Below are positions 48,278 to 59,375 of a stretch of 64,000 bases of DNA, one piece after another. Source of the stretch: Bartonella queenslandensis (lineage in GTDB: Bacteria > Pseudomonadota > Alphaproteobacteria > Rhizobiales > Rhizobiaceae); contig NZ_NAAI01000003.1 of NCBI RefSeq assembly GCF_018155095.1, forward strand, positions 124,001 to 188,000, given 5' to 3'. The notes beneath the pieces were generated by a model, which was given only the letters and a program-made list of their open reading frames with translations, ran no database searches and had not been told where the DNA came from. Within the stretch, counting starts at the first letter, position 1. Every line of letters begins with the position of its first letter. A program made the position numbers and the translations under genes.

Positions 48278-48486
48278 AGTATTGTTTAATAAAATAAATA
48301 TTCTCGCCTAGCCATAAAAGACGCGTATTATTAATTTTATTGTGCCGCAAAATGACGTCGTTTAAGGCGGTCATATAAGGAGCATAAGTATATACAAATT
48401 AACATATTAAGTATATTTTTAATACAGCAGCAACGATTCAGAGTTGGGTTAGCTTGAAATGCTTAGTGTATTGCATAAGGTGATAA

Positions 48487-48530
48487 GCCTCTGGCGCGTG
48501 AGGCGACCATAAGAGGCATTTTTATTCCTT
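48487..48530 (+). terminator. Hairpin with T-rich tail, possible end of a small RNA
   Basis: GCCTCT (48487-48492) and AGAGGC (48512-48517) pair around a GC-rich loop, followed by ATTTTTATTCCTTTTTT. No gene ends nearby (the closest, Mth938-like, stops 210 bp upstream), so it may end a small RNA or be the relic of a lost gene. Confidence 0.35.
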
Positions 48531-48739
48531 TTTTAATAGTATTTACACACCCGCTCCGCATGTGACGTGGAAGGGGATAGATTTAAAATAAGAAAACCAT
48601 GTGATCTTAGTTTTTTTCATTCAACAGACAAAAGGAAAAATTATATTATATATTAATTTGTTACGAGCAGTAGGAGCATGTCAAGATCAATTGGATTTTT
48701 GACAGACTAGTGCGGAAAGGAAGTTTTGTCCTTTTTATG

Positions 48740-48779
48740 CATAGCTTGAACCATATCATTTTTAACAGATTGATCTTTT
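48740..48779 (+). repeat. Exact 40-bp copy of an internal uvrC segment
   Basis: These 40 bases are identical to 37513-37552 inside uvrC, in the same orientation relative to the plus strand. Similarity fades quickly on both sides. The match is too long for chance and points to a partial duplication or recombination event. Confidence 0.9.
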
Positions 48780-49176
48780 GAGGAGGCAGGAAGAGGTCAA
48801 TAATTTAATTAAGTCTTTGTGATCAATGAATTTTCTATAAGAGTACATTGTGATCTATTTGGTAAAAAAGTGTTTTTTGTTGTTCTAAGTTTCATCACGC
48901 ATGTTACGGTTCATTTTTAGCTGTTTTTTTACGACAAATAAAAGCTTAAATCCTATAAGCTAAATTTTATCAAAAAAATGATTTATTTAATTTAAAAGAA
49001 ATTTCTTTTTGAAAAGAAAAGGCACTAAAAAGAAATTTAAATTTATAATACAGTTAAGAAACACATTTAAAAATCTTATTCTATGAGCTGTATTTTCTTA
49101 TCTCTCATTTTTTAAGATGAATAAAAAGAGAATATTAATTTAATTGCTAAAAAAGCGACGTTAATAGGTTCATAGA

Positions 49177-50037
49177 ATGATAGGTTCTCTTCCTTATTGT
49201 CTTGATATTTTACGAAACATAGATCGTGATCGCTATATATCAGTTTTATTTGCACCTAAAAAAAAGCGCAAAGCATTGGCCGCTCTTTACGCATTTAATG
49301 CTGAGATTTCTCGTATTCGTGAAAGTGTCCATGATCCATTCATCGGAGAAATACGATTACGCTGGTGGTATGATTCTATCGCGCATGGTGAAATGCAAAT
49401 GAGTGGAAATAATCCGATTTTGAGTGATTTATTGGCAGCAATGACTCTTTTTAATTTACCAAAGACAGCTTTTTTACGTTATTTCGATGCGCAAATTTTA
49501 GATCTTTACCACAACCCAATAGAAACGCTTCATGATCTCGAGCATTATTGTGGTGAGACAGCAAGCATAATTTTACAGCTTTCTTGTCAGATATTAGATC
49601 CTGATGCCACACAAGATTTTACAGATATCTATGAACATGGAGGGATTGCTCAAGGATTCAGCGGTGTATTACGTCTTTTATCATTCATGCAATCACGATA
49701 TCACTATTATTTACCTACTGATATGCTGAAGGCTGTAGGGGTGAATAGGAAGGATTTAGACTCTCATCATCTCAGTGATCAACAAAAGGGCGATATTGTT
49801 GAAGCTATGGTAGCATTATCACGCGATCATTATAGCAAATTTTACGCGTATTCTTGTGCTTTACCTAGAGCTCTTAAGCCAGCATTTCTTCCATTGGTCA
49901 TTATACCGGCTTCTCTTCAAAAGGCTATGCAGCTGGGGGGTGAAATTTTTCAAGAAAGTGCAACTCTGTCATTGATACATCGCTATTGGTTGATAACAAG
50001 AGCAGCAATAAGCGGTCATTTTCCAAAAATATCGTAA
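49177..50037 (+). CDS. Squalene/phytoene synthase-family protein (NDUFAF6-like)
   Basis: This 286-aa protein has the family fold signatures DRYISVLFAPKKKRKALAALYAFNAEISRIRE and IRLRWWYDSI near the N-terminus, and YCGETASIILQL near 130. The aspartate-rich DxxxD motifs that bind prenyl diphosphate magnesium are not present at the usual places (the first reads NAEIS). That pattern is found in NDUFAF6-like members, linked to complex I assembly in mitochondria, rather than in carotenoid enzymes. It pairs with the Mth938-like gene upstream, another complex I assembly homologue. Confidence 0.88.
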   Translation: MIGSLPYCLDILRNIDRDRYISVLFAPKKKRKALAALYAFNAEISRIRESVHDPFIGEIRLRWWYDSIAHGEMQMSGNNPILSDLLAAMTLFNLPKTAFLRYFDAQILDLYHNPIETLHDLEHYCGETASIILQLSCQILDPDATQDFTDIYEHGGIAQGFSGVLRLLSFMQSRYHYYLPTDMLKAVGVNRKDLDSHHLSDQQKGDIVEAMVALSRDHYSKFYAYSCALPRALKPAFLPLVIIPASLQKAMQLGGEIFQESATLSLIHRYWLITRAAISGHFPKIS

Positions 50038-51157
50038 AGAATATGACTGCGTTAAAATTAGACTATTTTTTTCATGTTAAAAATAAAAGAGGATATTGTA
50101 ACTCCAAATGATTTCTTTGTTATCAAAAACATTGATATAGTTCTTTTCTATGAATGCAAAAGAGTAAAAAGTTTTAAGGCCTTGAAAGTATGGTGTACTG
50201 GATGGTTGAAGGGCAAGCCAGCACCATTGTTAGAGTCGATCAGCTTCCACTATTGCGAAAACCCTTGGCACTCTTCACAAAGAGGAATGCCCTTTCTTTA
50301 ATGTGTATCCAAACGTTAGTTCGGCTTATAACGTGCAAGCAGGAGGTTTTGATTGATTCAATCATAAACAGATTTAGAATAAAAGAAGCTTACGGTATTA
50401 AGGATTTTTATTCATATGGATAACACTATCTTATTTATAATAAATCAATGCATTAGCCAATAAAAGAAAACATAAGATAAAACTTAATAGATTGGTTCAT
50501 TTGATGAAGAATTTTGATATTGAGTGCTCTGAATATATTGGTCGCGTCTTATTTGCAAGTAAAATAAAATTTCCATTTTATTATGAAAGAAGCTATTTTG
50601 GCTTCCTATTAAGTCTATAAAAAAATGCTCATTTTTGAAAAATTAAAATGATGAAGCCACAATTGATGACTGTGATGATATATGAAAAATATTGATCTAT
50701 CATGAAGTTCGTTTTTTTTTCATATTGAATAAGAGCCTTGAAGTAAAAGAGATTTCCTCATTTTAGATCATGTTTAGAATGAATTTTTAAAATAGTTTTT
50801 TCCATATCATAAGTTGGGTGTGTCAATGCAAGTCATTTAAGGAAGAAGCAATAGGCTCCTTATGAACTAATATCAAGAGTAACAATATGACGATCTATAA
50901 ATGTATGATAATAGGGATGAGATTTATTGCTTAATTGGGATGGATAATATTGTTTATTGCGTTGAAAAAAACGGAATCCACATATCCATTGACTATTTTC
51001 TCGCAACTCAACACATATACTGATTTGCGAGAGAGCTAATTATAATGCTGATCTTAAGAGACTAAGCAAACAAGAGATCGATCTTACCTTTTCCACTATA
51101 GAAGAAGTGCTGATAAAAATTCTATCAGATAATCTTTTCAAATTATGTCTACCCTTT
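50038..51157. other. Decayed spacer of about 1.1 kb
   Basis: No intact gene is seen. It includes the inverted integrase-associated repeat copy (50225-50400). A plus-strand reading near 51043-51175 (LKRLSKQEIDLTFSTIEEVL) looks protein-like, perhaps the end of a small domain protein, but I cannot name it. Confidence 0.45.
50225..50400 (-). repeat. Dispersed repeat copy D, inverted, with decayed integrase start
   Basis: On the minus strand this reads GAATCAATCAAAACC, then CTTGCACGTTATAAGC and AAAGAAAG, the same order as copies A and B. It continues with CGCAATAGTGGAAGCTGA and AATGGTGCTGGCTTGCCC, which corresponds to the DGxG part of the integrase arm domain in copy A. Many changes make it non-coding. 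Confidence 0.5.
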
Positions 51158-53044
51158 TTATTGGAGAGTGTTAAAGATCTGATTGTAATTTTTGCTATTA
51201 ATTTCCAAAGGATGTTCTTTATTGGCAATTTGTAGCATTTCGAGTTTGAGATCTTCTCTTATCATCATATCTATATTAGCCCTAATCTCAGATGAAAGAG
51301 TATGAGGCGTGATGTCTTTAGGCATCATTACAGCATTTATTTGATAAATGATACGGTTTGTTGCAACCGGACCTTTTATGATGCCATAATGACCTTTGAG
51401 ACCAGAAAACAATACCTTAATCCCTTCAACACCAAGGATTTCAGAGGGATCTTGACGCCGGAGGAGAGGCGTTGTTTGTTTTGTAACACCAAGTGTCCGT
51501 GCAAGGCTAACAAGACTTTTTCCTTCCGTAAGCTGTTTGAGAGCATTTTGGGCTTTTTCATCAAGAAGGCGCTGAATTTCTTCACTTTTCCATTGAGAAA
51601 GAACATCTAGCTTAGCTTCTTCCAGTGTTTTATCGCGGGAAGGAATAATCTTATCGACTTTATACCAGAGATATCCACCATTTTGAAAAGAGAGAGGATC
51701 AAGATCAACTCCTTCATTTGATTGATAGATGACATTGAGCAAAGTATCTTTTTGAGGCAAATCTGTGAGGATTTCACCTTCAAGCGTTTTGCCTGTTTTA
51801 TCAAAGGTAATTGTGCGCAGAGATAATCTGTATTGCTCAGCAAGCTCTTTGAGAGAAGCGCCCTCAAAACGAGCATTTTCAATGGCGATATAATTGTTAC
51901 GGATATCCTCAGTCGCACGATTTTTGGCAAGTGTTTGGCGAATATTTTCTTCTACACTTTCAAAAGGAAGAGATCTTGAAGGTTCAATATGTGTGACGCG
52001 AATGAGAACAGGTCCCTGTAGGTCATTTATTACAGGACTGACTTGTCCTTGTTGGAGTTCAAAAATTTCAGATGCGAGATGATTAGGAAGTTCATTTTCT
52101 GCAAGAGGACCTTTTTTGATGTCATTAAGAGTCTTTTTTTCAGCTTTTATCAGTTCATCAAAACTCAATCCATTGGCTATTTTTTTTGCTGCATTATCGG
52201 CTTTTTCGCGTGTGGAGAATCTCAGTTCTTCGAATGTGCGCTTTTCAGGCGTTATAAAACGTGAAGCATTTTGGGTATAATAGGCTTTTGCCTCATCTAT
52301 TGAGATATCTTGAGGTTTTATGAAATCAGAAAGTTCCATAGATAACAAAGAGACAGTGCGGTATTCTGGAGCACGAAATTCATTTTGATGTGTTTCAAAC
52401 CATTTTTGCAGTGTTTCGTGATCAGGATCAGCGATTGTTTGCCCTTTTAGATCAATAATGAAATAATCAGCACTCCGCTTTTCTCCTTGATAAAGAGCAA
52501 GTGCCTTGTAAAAGAGATTGGGTGCTTTCATATCAGAAAGTAAAGCAGCAATAAGTTGGTTACGCTTTTCTTGTTTGGTATAATAATTAAGAAAAGCACT
52601 TTCACTGATACGTAAATGCTGAAGATAGTTATAAAATAAATTTTTATCAAATATACCATTTATCTGGAACATCTTATCAGAACCAATCGTATGAGCGATT
52701 GTATCTTTTGAAAGACTTATTTTCATTTTACGGGCTTGTTCATCAAGCAGCACATTTTGTTGCAATTGATTAAACACAAAAGCGGGAATTTGGTATTGCT
52801 GCATTTCATTTGGTGTAAACATTCGTCCAAGATGAGCTGCCTGTGCTAAACGTGCGCTTTGATCGGCAAGTGCGAGACGATAATCATCGATAGTGACTAT
52901 GGATCTTCCAGAAGTAATAAGATCTCTTTCACTTTTTGTGTGTAACTGTGGTATTCCCCATAAGAGAATGAAGCATAAGAGTAAAATAGCAAGGAAAATT
53001 CTGAAAATCCAAGAGTTTGCAGCACTTCTTATGACGTCAAGCAT
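51158..53044 (-). CDS. ppiD: Periplasmic folding factor PpiD (SurA_N domain, PPIase-like)
   Basis: This 628-aa inner-membrane-anchored chaperone has a single N-terminal membrane helix (about 12-33, WIFRIFLAILLLCFILLWG). A SurA-like chaperone region (about 35-190) and a parvulin-type domain follow near 265-360 (FEELRFSTREKADNAAKK ... LPNHLASEIFELQQGQVSPV). PpiD acts at the exit of the Sec translocon. It lies divergent from tpiA, its usual neighbour in Rhizobiales. The parvulin active site is not clearly complete, as is common in PpiD. Confidence 0.92.
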   Translation of the reverse strand: MLDVIRSAANSWIFRIFLAILLLCFILLWGIPQLHTKSERDLITSGRSIVTIDDYRLALADQSARLAQAAHLGRMFTPNEMQQYQIPAFVFNQLQQNVLLDEQARKMKISLSKDTIAHTIGSDKMFQINGIFDKNLFYNYLQHLRISESAFLNYYTKQEKRNQLIAALLSDMKAPNLFYKALALYQGEKRSADYFIIDLKGQTIADPDHETLQKWFETHQNEFRAPEYRTVSLLSMELSDFIKPQDISIDEAKAYYTQNASRFITPEKRTFEELRFSTREKADNAAKKIANGLSFDELIKAEKKTLNDIKKGPLAENELPNHLASEIFELQQGQVSPVINDLQGPVLIRVTHIEPSRSLPFESVEENIRQTLAKNRATEDIRNNYIAIENARFEGASLKELAEQYRLSLRTITFDKTGKTLEGEILTDLPQKDTLLNVIYQSNEGVDLDPLSFQNGGYLWYKVDKIIPSRDKTLEEAKLDVLSQWKSEEIQRLLDEKAQNALKQLTEGKSLVSLARTLGVTKQTTPLLRRQDPSEILGVEGIKVLFSGLKGHYGIIKGPVATNRIIYQINAVMMPKDITPHTLSSEIRANIDMMIREDLKLEMLQIANKEHPLEINSKNYNQIFNTLQ

Positions 53045-53198
53045 TGTTCAATTCCATTTTAAACATAAATTATTACCAAAGCAGGAGTGGAATTTGCAAT
53101 AAAGAGACGAAAGATGCAAGCTTTTAAAGACTTGCTTTCATTTTATAATTTGATACTACAGGTAAATCAAAATATCTAAGAGCTCTTGAGGTGAAAAT

Positions 53199-53963
53199 AT
53201 GTCTCCAAATATTCGGCCTTTTCTTGCTGGAAATTGGAAAATGAATGGAATGAGAGAATCGCTTGGAGAGTTACGAGCCATTGCTACAGGCGTTAGCTCT
53301 GATTTCGGTCATCTGTTTGAAGCGCTCATTTGTGTTCCTGCAACGCTTTTATCGCGTGCTTCTGATACATTGGATGGTGAAAATCTCCTTTTAGGAGGAC
53401 AAAATTGTCACTTTGATGATCATGGTCCTTATACGGGAGATATTTCAGCTTTTATGCTTAAAGAAGCGGGAGCAAGCCACGTTATTATTGGGCATTCGGA
53501 ACGTCGTACGGTGTATCAGGAAAATGATGCAATTGTCTGTGCTAAAGTGCAAGCAGCGTGGCGCGCAGGTCTTGTGGCTCTTGTGTGTATTGGTGAAACA
53601 TTGGAGGAGCGCGATAATAATAAAGTCATGGATGTTCTTGCGCAGCAGCTTGAAGGATCTTTACCAGATGATGCAACAGCAGAGAATATCATTATCGCTT
53701 ATGAACCTGTCTGGGCGATAGGTACTGGCAATACAGCAACTTCAGAAGATATTGCAAAAGTGCATCATTTCATTCGTGATAAGATGTGCTCTCGTTTTGG
53801 TGATGAAGGAAACAAGATACGTTTGCTTTATGGTGGATCTGTAAAGCCATCCAATGCCTTTGAGCTTTTAAGTATTCCTCATGTTAATGGGGCTTTGATC
53901 GGTGGATCCAGCTTAAAAGCGATTGATTTTTTAACTATTTGCGATGTTTGTCGTAAATTATAG
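53199..53963 (+). CDS. tpiA: Triosephosphate isomerase
   Basis: Triosephosphate isomerase interconverts DHAP and glyceraldehyde-3-phosphate. The 254-aa protein has the N-terminal AGNWKMNG with catalytic Lys, the catalytic His in IIGHSERR, and the active-site Glu in AYEPVWAIGTG, plus the phosphate-binding YGGSVKPSN. Length is normal. It is followed by secG after 83 bp. Confidence 0.98.
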   Translation: MSPNIRPFLAGNWKMNGMRESLGELRAIATGVSSDFGHLFEALICVPATLLSRASDTLDGENLLLGGQNCHFDDHGPYTGDISAFMLKEAGASHVIIGHSERRTVYQENDAIVCAKVQAAWRAGLVALVCIGETLEERDNNKVMDVLAQQLEGSLPDDATAENIIIAYEPVWAIGTGNTATSEDIAKVHHFIRDKMCSRFGDEGNKIRLLYGGSVKPSNAFELLSIPHVNGALIGGSSLKAIDFLTICDVCRKL

Positions 53964-54046
53964 CAGAGAAATTTGAGTTTTCCCCTTGGATTGTGTGTTA
54001 TTTATGTATAAATAACCGTGAAAGAGATATTTTAAGAGCAGGGTTT

Positions 54047-54499
54047 ATGCAAACAGTACTTATTGTTATTCATTTATTGATTGTGATTACTTTAGTTGGG
54101 GTTATCTTAATCCAACCCTCAGAAGGTGGTGGGCTTGGTGTGAGTAATAGCTCAGGGTTGATGAAAACCCGTGGGTCTCGAAACCCTTTAACACGTTTGA
54201 CAGCTATTTTAGCCTGTTGTTTTTATGTTGTTTCCATCGGACTTATTGTTGTGGGAAGTATATCAAATTCTGGTTCTGATATTTTAAAGCGCATACCGGT
54301 TAATTCAGAGCAGAATTCTACCAATAAAGGCTCAGAATCAGTCCCATCATCAAATGGTGAGTCTCAACCTTCTATTCTTGAGCAGCTAGGAGGTCCTTCA
54401 GATTCTCCACAGGGACAAAAACAGTCTACAAAGCCTGAAATGGAAAACCCAGTTCCACCGGTTCTTGAAAATCCAGTTCCGGATAGCAATACAAAATAG
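54047..54499 (+). CDS. secG: Preprotein translocase subunit SecG
   Basis: SecG completes the SecYEG channel. The start is the ATG at 54047, giving 150 aa; an upstream extension to 53993 is not SecG-like. It has two membrane helices (about 2-22 and 52-75) around the conserved loop PSEGGGLGVSNSSGLMKTRGSRNPLTR. The tail after residue 85 is Ser/Pro/Gln-rich and includes a short repeat (ENPVPPVLENPVP), typical of alphaproteobacterial SecG. Confidence 0.94.
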   Translation: MQTVLIVIHLLIVITLVGVILIQPSEGGGLGVSNSSGLMKTRGSRNPLTRLTAILACCFYVVSIGLIVVGSISNSGSDILKRIPVNSEQNSTNKGSESVPSSNGESQPSILEQLGGPSDSPQGQKQSTKPEMENPVPPVLENPVPDSNTK

Positions 54500-54524
54500 T
54501 TTTTTGAAGAAAATATAGACTTTT

Positions 54525-54555
54525 AAAAAGGTGATTTTTTCACCTTTTTTTATTT
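54525..54555 (+). terminator. Rho-independent terminator after secG
   Basis: AAAAAGGTGA (54525-54534) and TCACCTTTTT (54540-54549) form a perfect 10-bp stem with a 5-nt loop, followed by more T's. It separates tpiA-secG from pyrG. Confidence 0.85.
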
Positions 54556-54627
54556 TAGAGGAAAAATTGTTTCTTTTTGCATTTTTTTCTGGAAAAATCA
54601 TTATAAATTGCTTATCACCATAAGCCC

Positions 54628-56256
54628 ATGGCACGTTATGTTTTTATTACTGGTGGTGTGGTTTCTTCGCTTGGAAAAGGCATCGCAGCGGCGGCGTTAG
54701 CAGCGTTATTACAGGCTCGTGGCTATCGTGTACGTCTTCGCAAACTTGATCCTTATTTAAATGTTGATCCAGGGACGATGTCACCTTATCAACATGGTGA
54801 AGTATTTGTAACCGATGATGGTGCGGAAACAGATCTTGATCTTGGTCATTATGAGCGTTTTACTGGGCGTTCTGCAAATAGCCAAGACAATATTACAACA
54901 GGGCGTATTTATCGCAATATCATTGAACGAGAACGGCGGGGTGATTATTTGGGGGCAACAGTTCAAGTTATTCCTCATGTTACAGATGAAATTAAGCGAT
55001 TTATTACGACGGGAAATGAAGAATTTGATTTTGTTTTGTGTGAAATAGGTGGAACGGTTGGTGATATTGAGGCCATGCCTTTTCTAGAAGCGATTCGTCA
55101 ACTTGGTAATGAACTTTCTAGGCAAAATGTCGTTTATATCCATCTTACATTAATGCCTTATATTCCCTCGGCAGGTGAATTAAAAACGAAACCAACACAA
55201 CATTCTGTTAAAGAATTGCAATCAGTTGGTATTTCTCCTGATATTTTGCTTGTGCGAGCAGACCGGTCTATTCCAGAAACAGAACGGTATAAATTATCAC
55301 TTTTTTGCAATGTTCGCGCCAATGCTGTGATTCAGGCATTAGATATGCCAACAATTTATGATGTTCCTATGGCCTATCATAAAGAGGGTTTAGACTCTGA
55401 AGTTCTTTGCGCTTTTGGAATCAATACGGCTCCTCCTCCTCAGATGAATCTTTGGGAAGATATTACGCATCGCATTCACCATCCAGAAGGAGAAGTTGCG
55501 ATTGCTATTGTAGGAAAATATATTGGCTTAAAGGATGCTTATAAATCTCTTATCGAAGCGATTGCGCATGGTGGTTTAGCGAATAAAGTGAAAGTTAATA
55601 TTGAGTGGATTGATTCGCAACTTCTTGAAAAAGAAGATTCCGTTTTAGCTTTACAAAAAGCGCATGGAATTTTGGTTCCTGGGGCTTTTGGGGTTCGAGG
55701 GGCAGAAGGAAAAATTCGAGCAATTCAATTTGCGCGAGAGCGTAAAATTCCATTTTTAGGGATTTGTTTTGGAATGCAATTGGCTTGTATAGAAGCTGCA
55801 CGCAATATTGCACAGATTGAGAATGCTTCATCAAGTGAGTTTTGTGAAACAGAAAATCCAATTGTCGGTTTAATGACAGAATGGCTCAAAGGCGATGTTC
55901 TTGAAAAACGGACAAGAAATGGTGATCTTGGTGGATCCATGCGCCTTGGTGCTTTTGCTGCTGAATTAAAAGAACAAAGTCATATTGCTCAAATTTATGG
56001 AATGACAAAGATTGTTGAACGACATCGTCATCGTTATGAGGTCAATATTGATTATAAAGATAAGTTAGAACAGTGTGGTTTGATTTTTTCTGGCATGTCT
56101 CCCGATGGTATTTTGCCGGAAACGATAGAATATGCAGATCATCCATGGTTCATAGGTGTTCAATATCATCCAGAACTAAAATCACGTCCTTTTGATCCAC
56201 ATCCGCTTTTTGCTTCTTTTATTGAAGCTGCTGTAGAACAAAGCCGATTGGTTTAA
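54628..56256 (+). CDS. pyrG: CTP synthase
   Basis: CTP synthase converts UTP to CTP using glutamine. The 542-aa protein starts with [22 protein letters not shown] (P-loop-like synthetase domain), has the GTP/UTP region in the first 270 residues, and a class I glutamine amidotransferase domain with the Cys elbow [11 protein letters not shown] (near 380) and HPEL near 515. Length is standard. kdsA and eno follow on the same strand. Confidence 0.98.
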   Translation: MARYVFITGGVVSSLGKGIAAAALAALLQARGYRVRLRKLDPYLNVDPGTMSPYQHGEVFVTDDGAETDLDLGHYERFTGRSANSQDNITTGRIYRNIIERERRGDYLGATVQVIPHVTDEIKRFITTGNEEFDFVLCEIGGTVGDIEAMPFLEAIRQLGNELSRQNVVYIHLTLMPYIPSAGELKTKPTQHSVKELQSVGISPDILLVRADRSIPETERYKLSLFCNVRANAVIQALDMPTIYDVPMAYHKEGLDSEVLCAFGINTAPPPQMNLWEDITHRIHHPEGEVAIAIVGKYIGLKDAYKSLIEAIAHGGLANKVKVNIEWIDSQLLEKEDSVLALQKAHGILVPGAFGVRGAEGKIRAIQFARERKIPFLGICFGMQLACIEAARNIAQIENASSSEFCETENPIVGLMTEWLKGDVLEKRTRNGDLGGSMRLGAFAAELKEQSHIAQIYGMTKIVERHRHRYEVNIDYKDKLEQCGLIFSGMSPDGILPETIEYADHPWFIGVQYHPELKSRPFDPHPLFASFIEAAVEQSRLV

Positions 56257-56292
56257 GATGTCAATTTGGTTACTTTGCTTTTGAGGGATAAA

Positions 56293-57129
56293 ATGACGAA
56301 ACCAAATGCTCGTGTAAAAGTTGGAAACATTATTTTTGCAAATGAAATGCCTCTTTCATTAATTGCAGGACCGTGTCAGATGGAAAGTCGCGATCATGCT
56401 TTTGAAATGGCTGGTCGTATTAAAACAATTACCGATCAGCTGGGTATCGGGTTTGTTTATAAATCAAGTTACGATAAAGCCAACCGAACCTCTTTGAGTG
56501 CGGCACGTGGCATTGGTCTTGAAAAAGCAATGGCCATTTTTTCTGATTTAAAAAAAGAGTTTAATTGTCCCATATTGACGGATATACATACCGAAGAACA
56601 ATGTACAATTGTTTCTTCTACGGTTGATATTTTACAAATACCTGCTTTTTTATGTCGTCAAACAGATCTTTTAGTAGCAGCCGCCAAAACAGGATGTGTT
56701 ATTAATATTAAAAAAGGTCAGTTTTTAGCTCCGTGGGATATGGAGAATGTTTTAAAAAAGGTTATTCACAGTGGTAATCCAAATGTTATGCTTTGTGAGC
56801 GAGGCACATCATTTGGTTATAACCGACTGATTTCGGATATGCGTTCGTTACCTATTTTACGTTCATTTGGGGCTCCTGTTATTTTTGATGCCACACACTC
56901 TGTTCAAGAACCTGGGGGGCAGGGAGCTTCATCTGGTGGACAGCGTCAATTTGTTGAAGTTTTAGCGCGTGCGGCTGTTTCTGTTGGGGTTGCCGGTATT
57001 TTTTTAGAAACCCATCAAGATCCAGATCATGCACCTTCTGATGGACCCAATATGGTTAAAATTGATGATTTACAAAGATTGCTTGAGACTTTAATGGAAT
57101 TTGATAATCTGTCAAAGAAGTTGAATTAA
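56293..57129 (+). CDS. kdsA: 3-deoxy-D-manno-octulosonate 8-phosphate synthase
   Basis: KdsA condenses phosphoenolpyruvate with arabinose-5-phosphate to make KDO-8-phosphate for the LPS inner core. I chose the ATG at 56293 (278 aa) because GAGGGA lies just before it; an upstream frame start at 56266 reads through that site. Motifs are LIAGPCQMESRDHA, YKSSYDKANRTS, NIKKGQFLAP and DATHSVQEPGG. The link with pyrG is common, since CTP is needed to activate KDO. Confidence 0.96.
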   Translation: MTKPNARVKVGNIIFANEMPLSLIAGPCQMESRDHAFEMAGRIKTITDQLGIGFVYKSSYDKANRTSLSAARGIGLEKAMAIFSDLKKEFNCPILTDIHTEEQCTIVSSTVDILQIPAFLCRQTDLLVAAAKTGCVINIKKGQFLAPWDMENVLKKVIHSGNPNVMLCERGTSFGYNRLISDMRSLPILRSFGAPVIFDATHSVQEPGGQGASSGGQRQFVEVLARAAVSVGVAGIFLETHQDPDHAPSDGPNMVKIDDLQRLLETLMEFDNLSKKLN

Positions 57130-57200
57130 GAAGAGAAAAAATATTTCATGAGTAGGATATTAGAAATGAATCGCGCCTTTGATTGGATAAGGAAACATAG

Positions 57201-58469
<1,269 letters not shown>

Positions 58470-58583
58470 TCATTGTGAGCACAAAATATGAAAGTATAAT
58501 ATCATTTAGACTATGAAATTAAGATTTCTTATCAAAGGCATATACGCAATAATTTTTAAGTGTTTAAATTTATAGGGATTAAG

Positions 58584-58991
58584 ATGAGAGGTGTAATTCT
58601 TACTCAAGATCAAGGAACGTATCTCGTTTCAGGTGATGATGGTAGGCGTTATCAGTTTGCGACTTGGGATTGGTTGGGAAAGAAACCACCAAGGATTGGT
58701 GATACTGTTGATTTTGTCTATGAAGGAGGAGTGGTCAGTTCTGTTTTTCCGTTGTTAAGACCAGGTACAGAAAACTCAAAGATCATGTTCGCACTTCTTT
58801 GTTGGTTTGCAGGTATCTTTGGTGTTCATCGTTTTATGGTTGGGAGAGTTCGCACTGGTGCTTTAATGCTCATTCTATCTTTATCGGTTGCTGGATTGGT
58901 GATTACCGGTATTTGGGCAATTGTTGATTTTATACTCATTGTTGCTGGAAAATTTACGGATAAAGATGGGAATCAGATTACAGACTTGTAA
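58584..58991 (+). CDS. TM2-domain protein, copy 1
   Basis: This 135-aa protein has two parts. An N-terminal domain of about 55 residues (GVILTQDQGTYLVSGDDGRR ... WDWLG...GDTVDFVYEG) has the look of a small OB/cold-shock-like beta barrel. A TM2 domain follows (WFAGIFGVHRFMVGRVRTGA, then a second helix and an acidic DKDGNQI end). I set the start at the ATG at 58584 by comparison with the two paralogues downstream. TM2 proteins are small membrane proteins of unknown role. It is the most diverged of the three copies and may be the ancestral one. Confidence 0.85.
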   Translation: MRGVILTQDQGTYLVSGDDGRRYQFATWDWLGKKPPRIGDTVDFVYEGGVVSSVFPLLRPGTENSKIMFALLCWFAGIFGVHRFMVGRVRTGALMLILSLSVAGLVITGIWAIVDFILIVAGKFTDKDGNQITDL

Positions 58992-59004
58992 AAATCTTAT
59001 AATA

Positions 59005-59037
59005 AAAAGAAGGTCATGTAGACCGCTTTTTATTTTT
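59005..59037 (+). terminator. Hairpin terminator after TM2 copy 1
   Basis: AAAAGAAGGTC (59005-59015) pairs with GACCGCTTTT (59021-59030) through a 2x2 internal mismatch and a 5-nt loop, followed by a T-rich run. It lies 15 bp after the stop of TM2 copy 1. Confidence 0.55.
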
Positions 59038-59150
59038 ATAGATATATTAAGTTCGTAACGCCGAATTATGGTACTATACGTTTTTAAGTAGAAATATTAA
59101 GAAAAATATGCACAGTTAAATAAAACTATTGAAAAAAACTGTGCTATTTT

Positions 59151-59338
59151 ATACGGGTAGAATAAAGACGTAAATCAATTACAGCTTACTTTAGTGTTTC
59201 TGTTTATAGCAGTGGAAAACACTAATTATTGGGGGGATTCAAACTATTTCAATTCCACATTTATCATGGTTTCTATGCGTTTTATTTACGCAGTGAGGTT
59301 AATCAGCATATTATCTAAATTAGGAAAATCTCTTTATG
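59151..59338 (+). pseudogene. ftsB: 5' fragment of ftsB, first decayed copy
   Basis: This spacer DNA aligns by eye with the first 60 or so codons of the intact ftsB at 60842: GTGCTATTTTAT before the start, AAACGT.AATCAAT, CTATTTCA, CATATTTATCATGG, TACGCAGTGA.GTTAATCAG.ATATTA and TTAG.AAA. The start codon reads ATA and stops are present. The homology ends just before the leader of TM2 copy 2. Confidence 0.8.
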
Positions 59339-59375
59339 AATAACACATGAGGAGCAGCTTTATAGGTGGTTGAAG

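Larger units (their letters stand above)
48278..49176. other. Decayed spacer of about 900 bp
   Basis: No gene is seen. It contains a GC-richer patch (48340-48600) with a terminator-like hairpin and the exact uvrC-derived 40-bp fragment, both listed separately. The right half (48880-49170) is very AT-rich and featureless. Confidence 0.5.

Noticed and set aside
50074-50423. Two overlapping plus-strand frames in the 50-kb spacer
   Set aside because: They run antisense through the decayed integrase repeat (copy D) and have no protein-like features.
51030-51175. Plus-strand reading LKRLSKQEIDLTFSTIEEVL
   Set aside because: It looks protein-like and vaguely like the end of a small domain family, but the match is too weak to name and no start was found.
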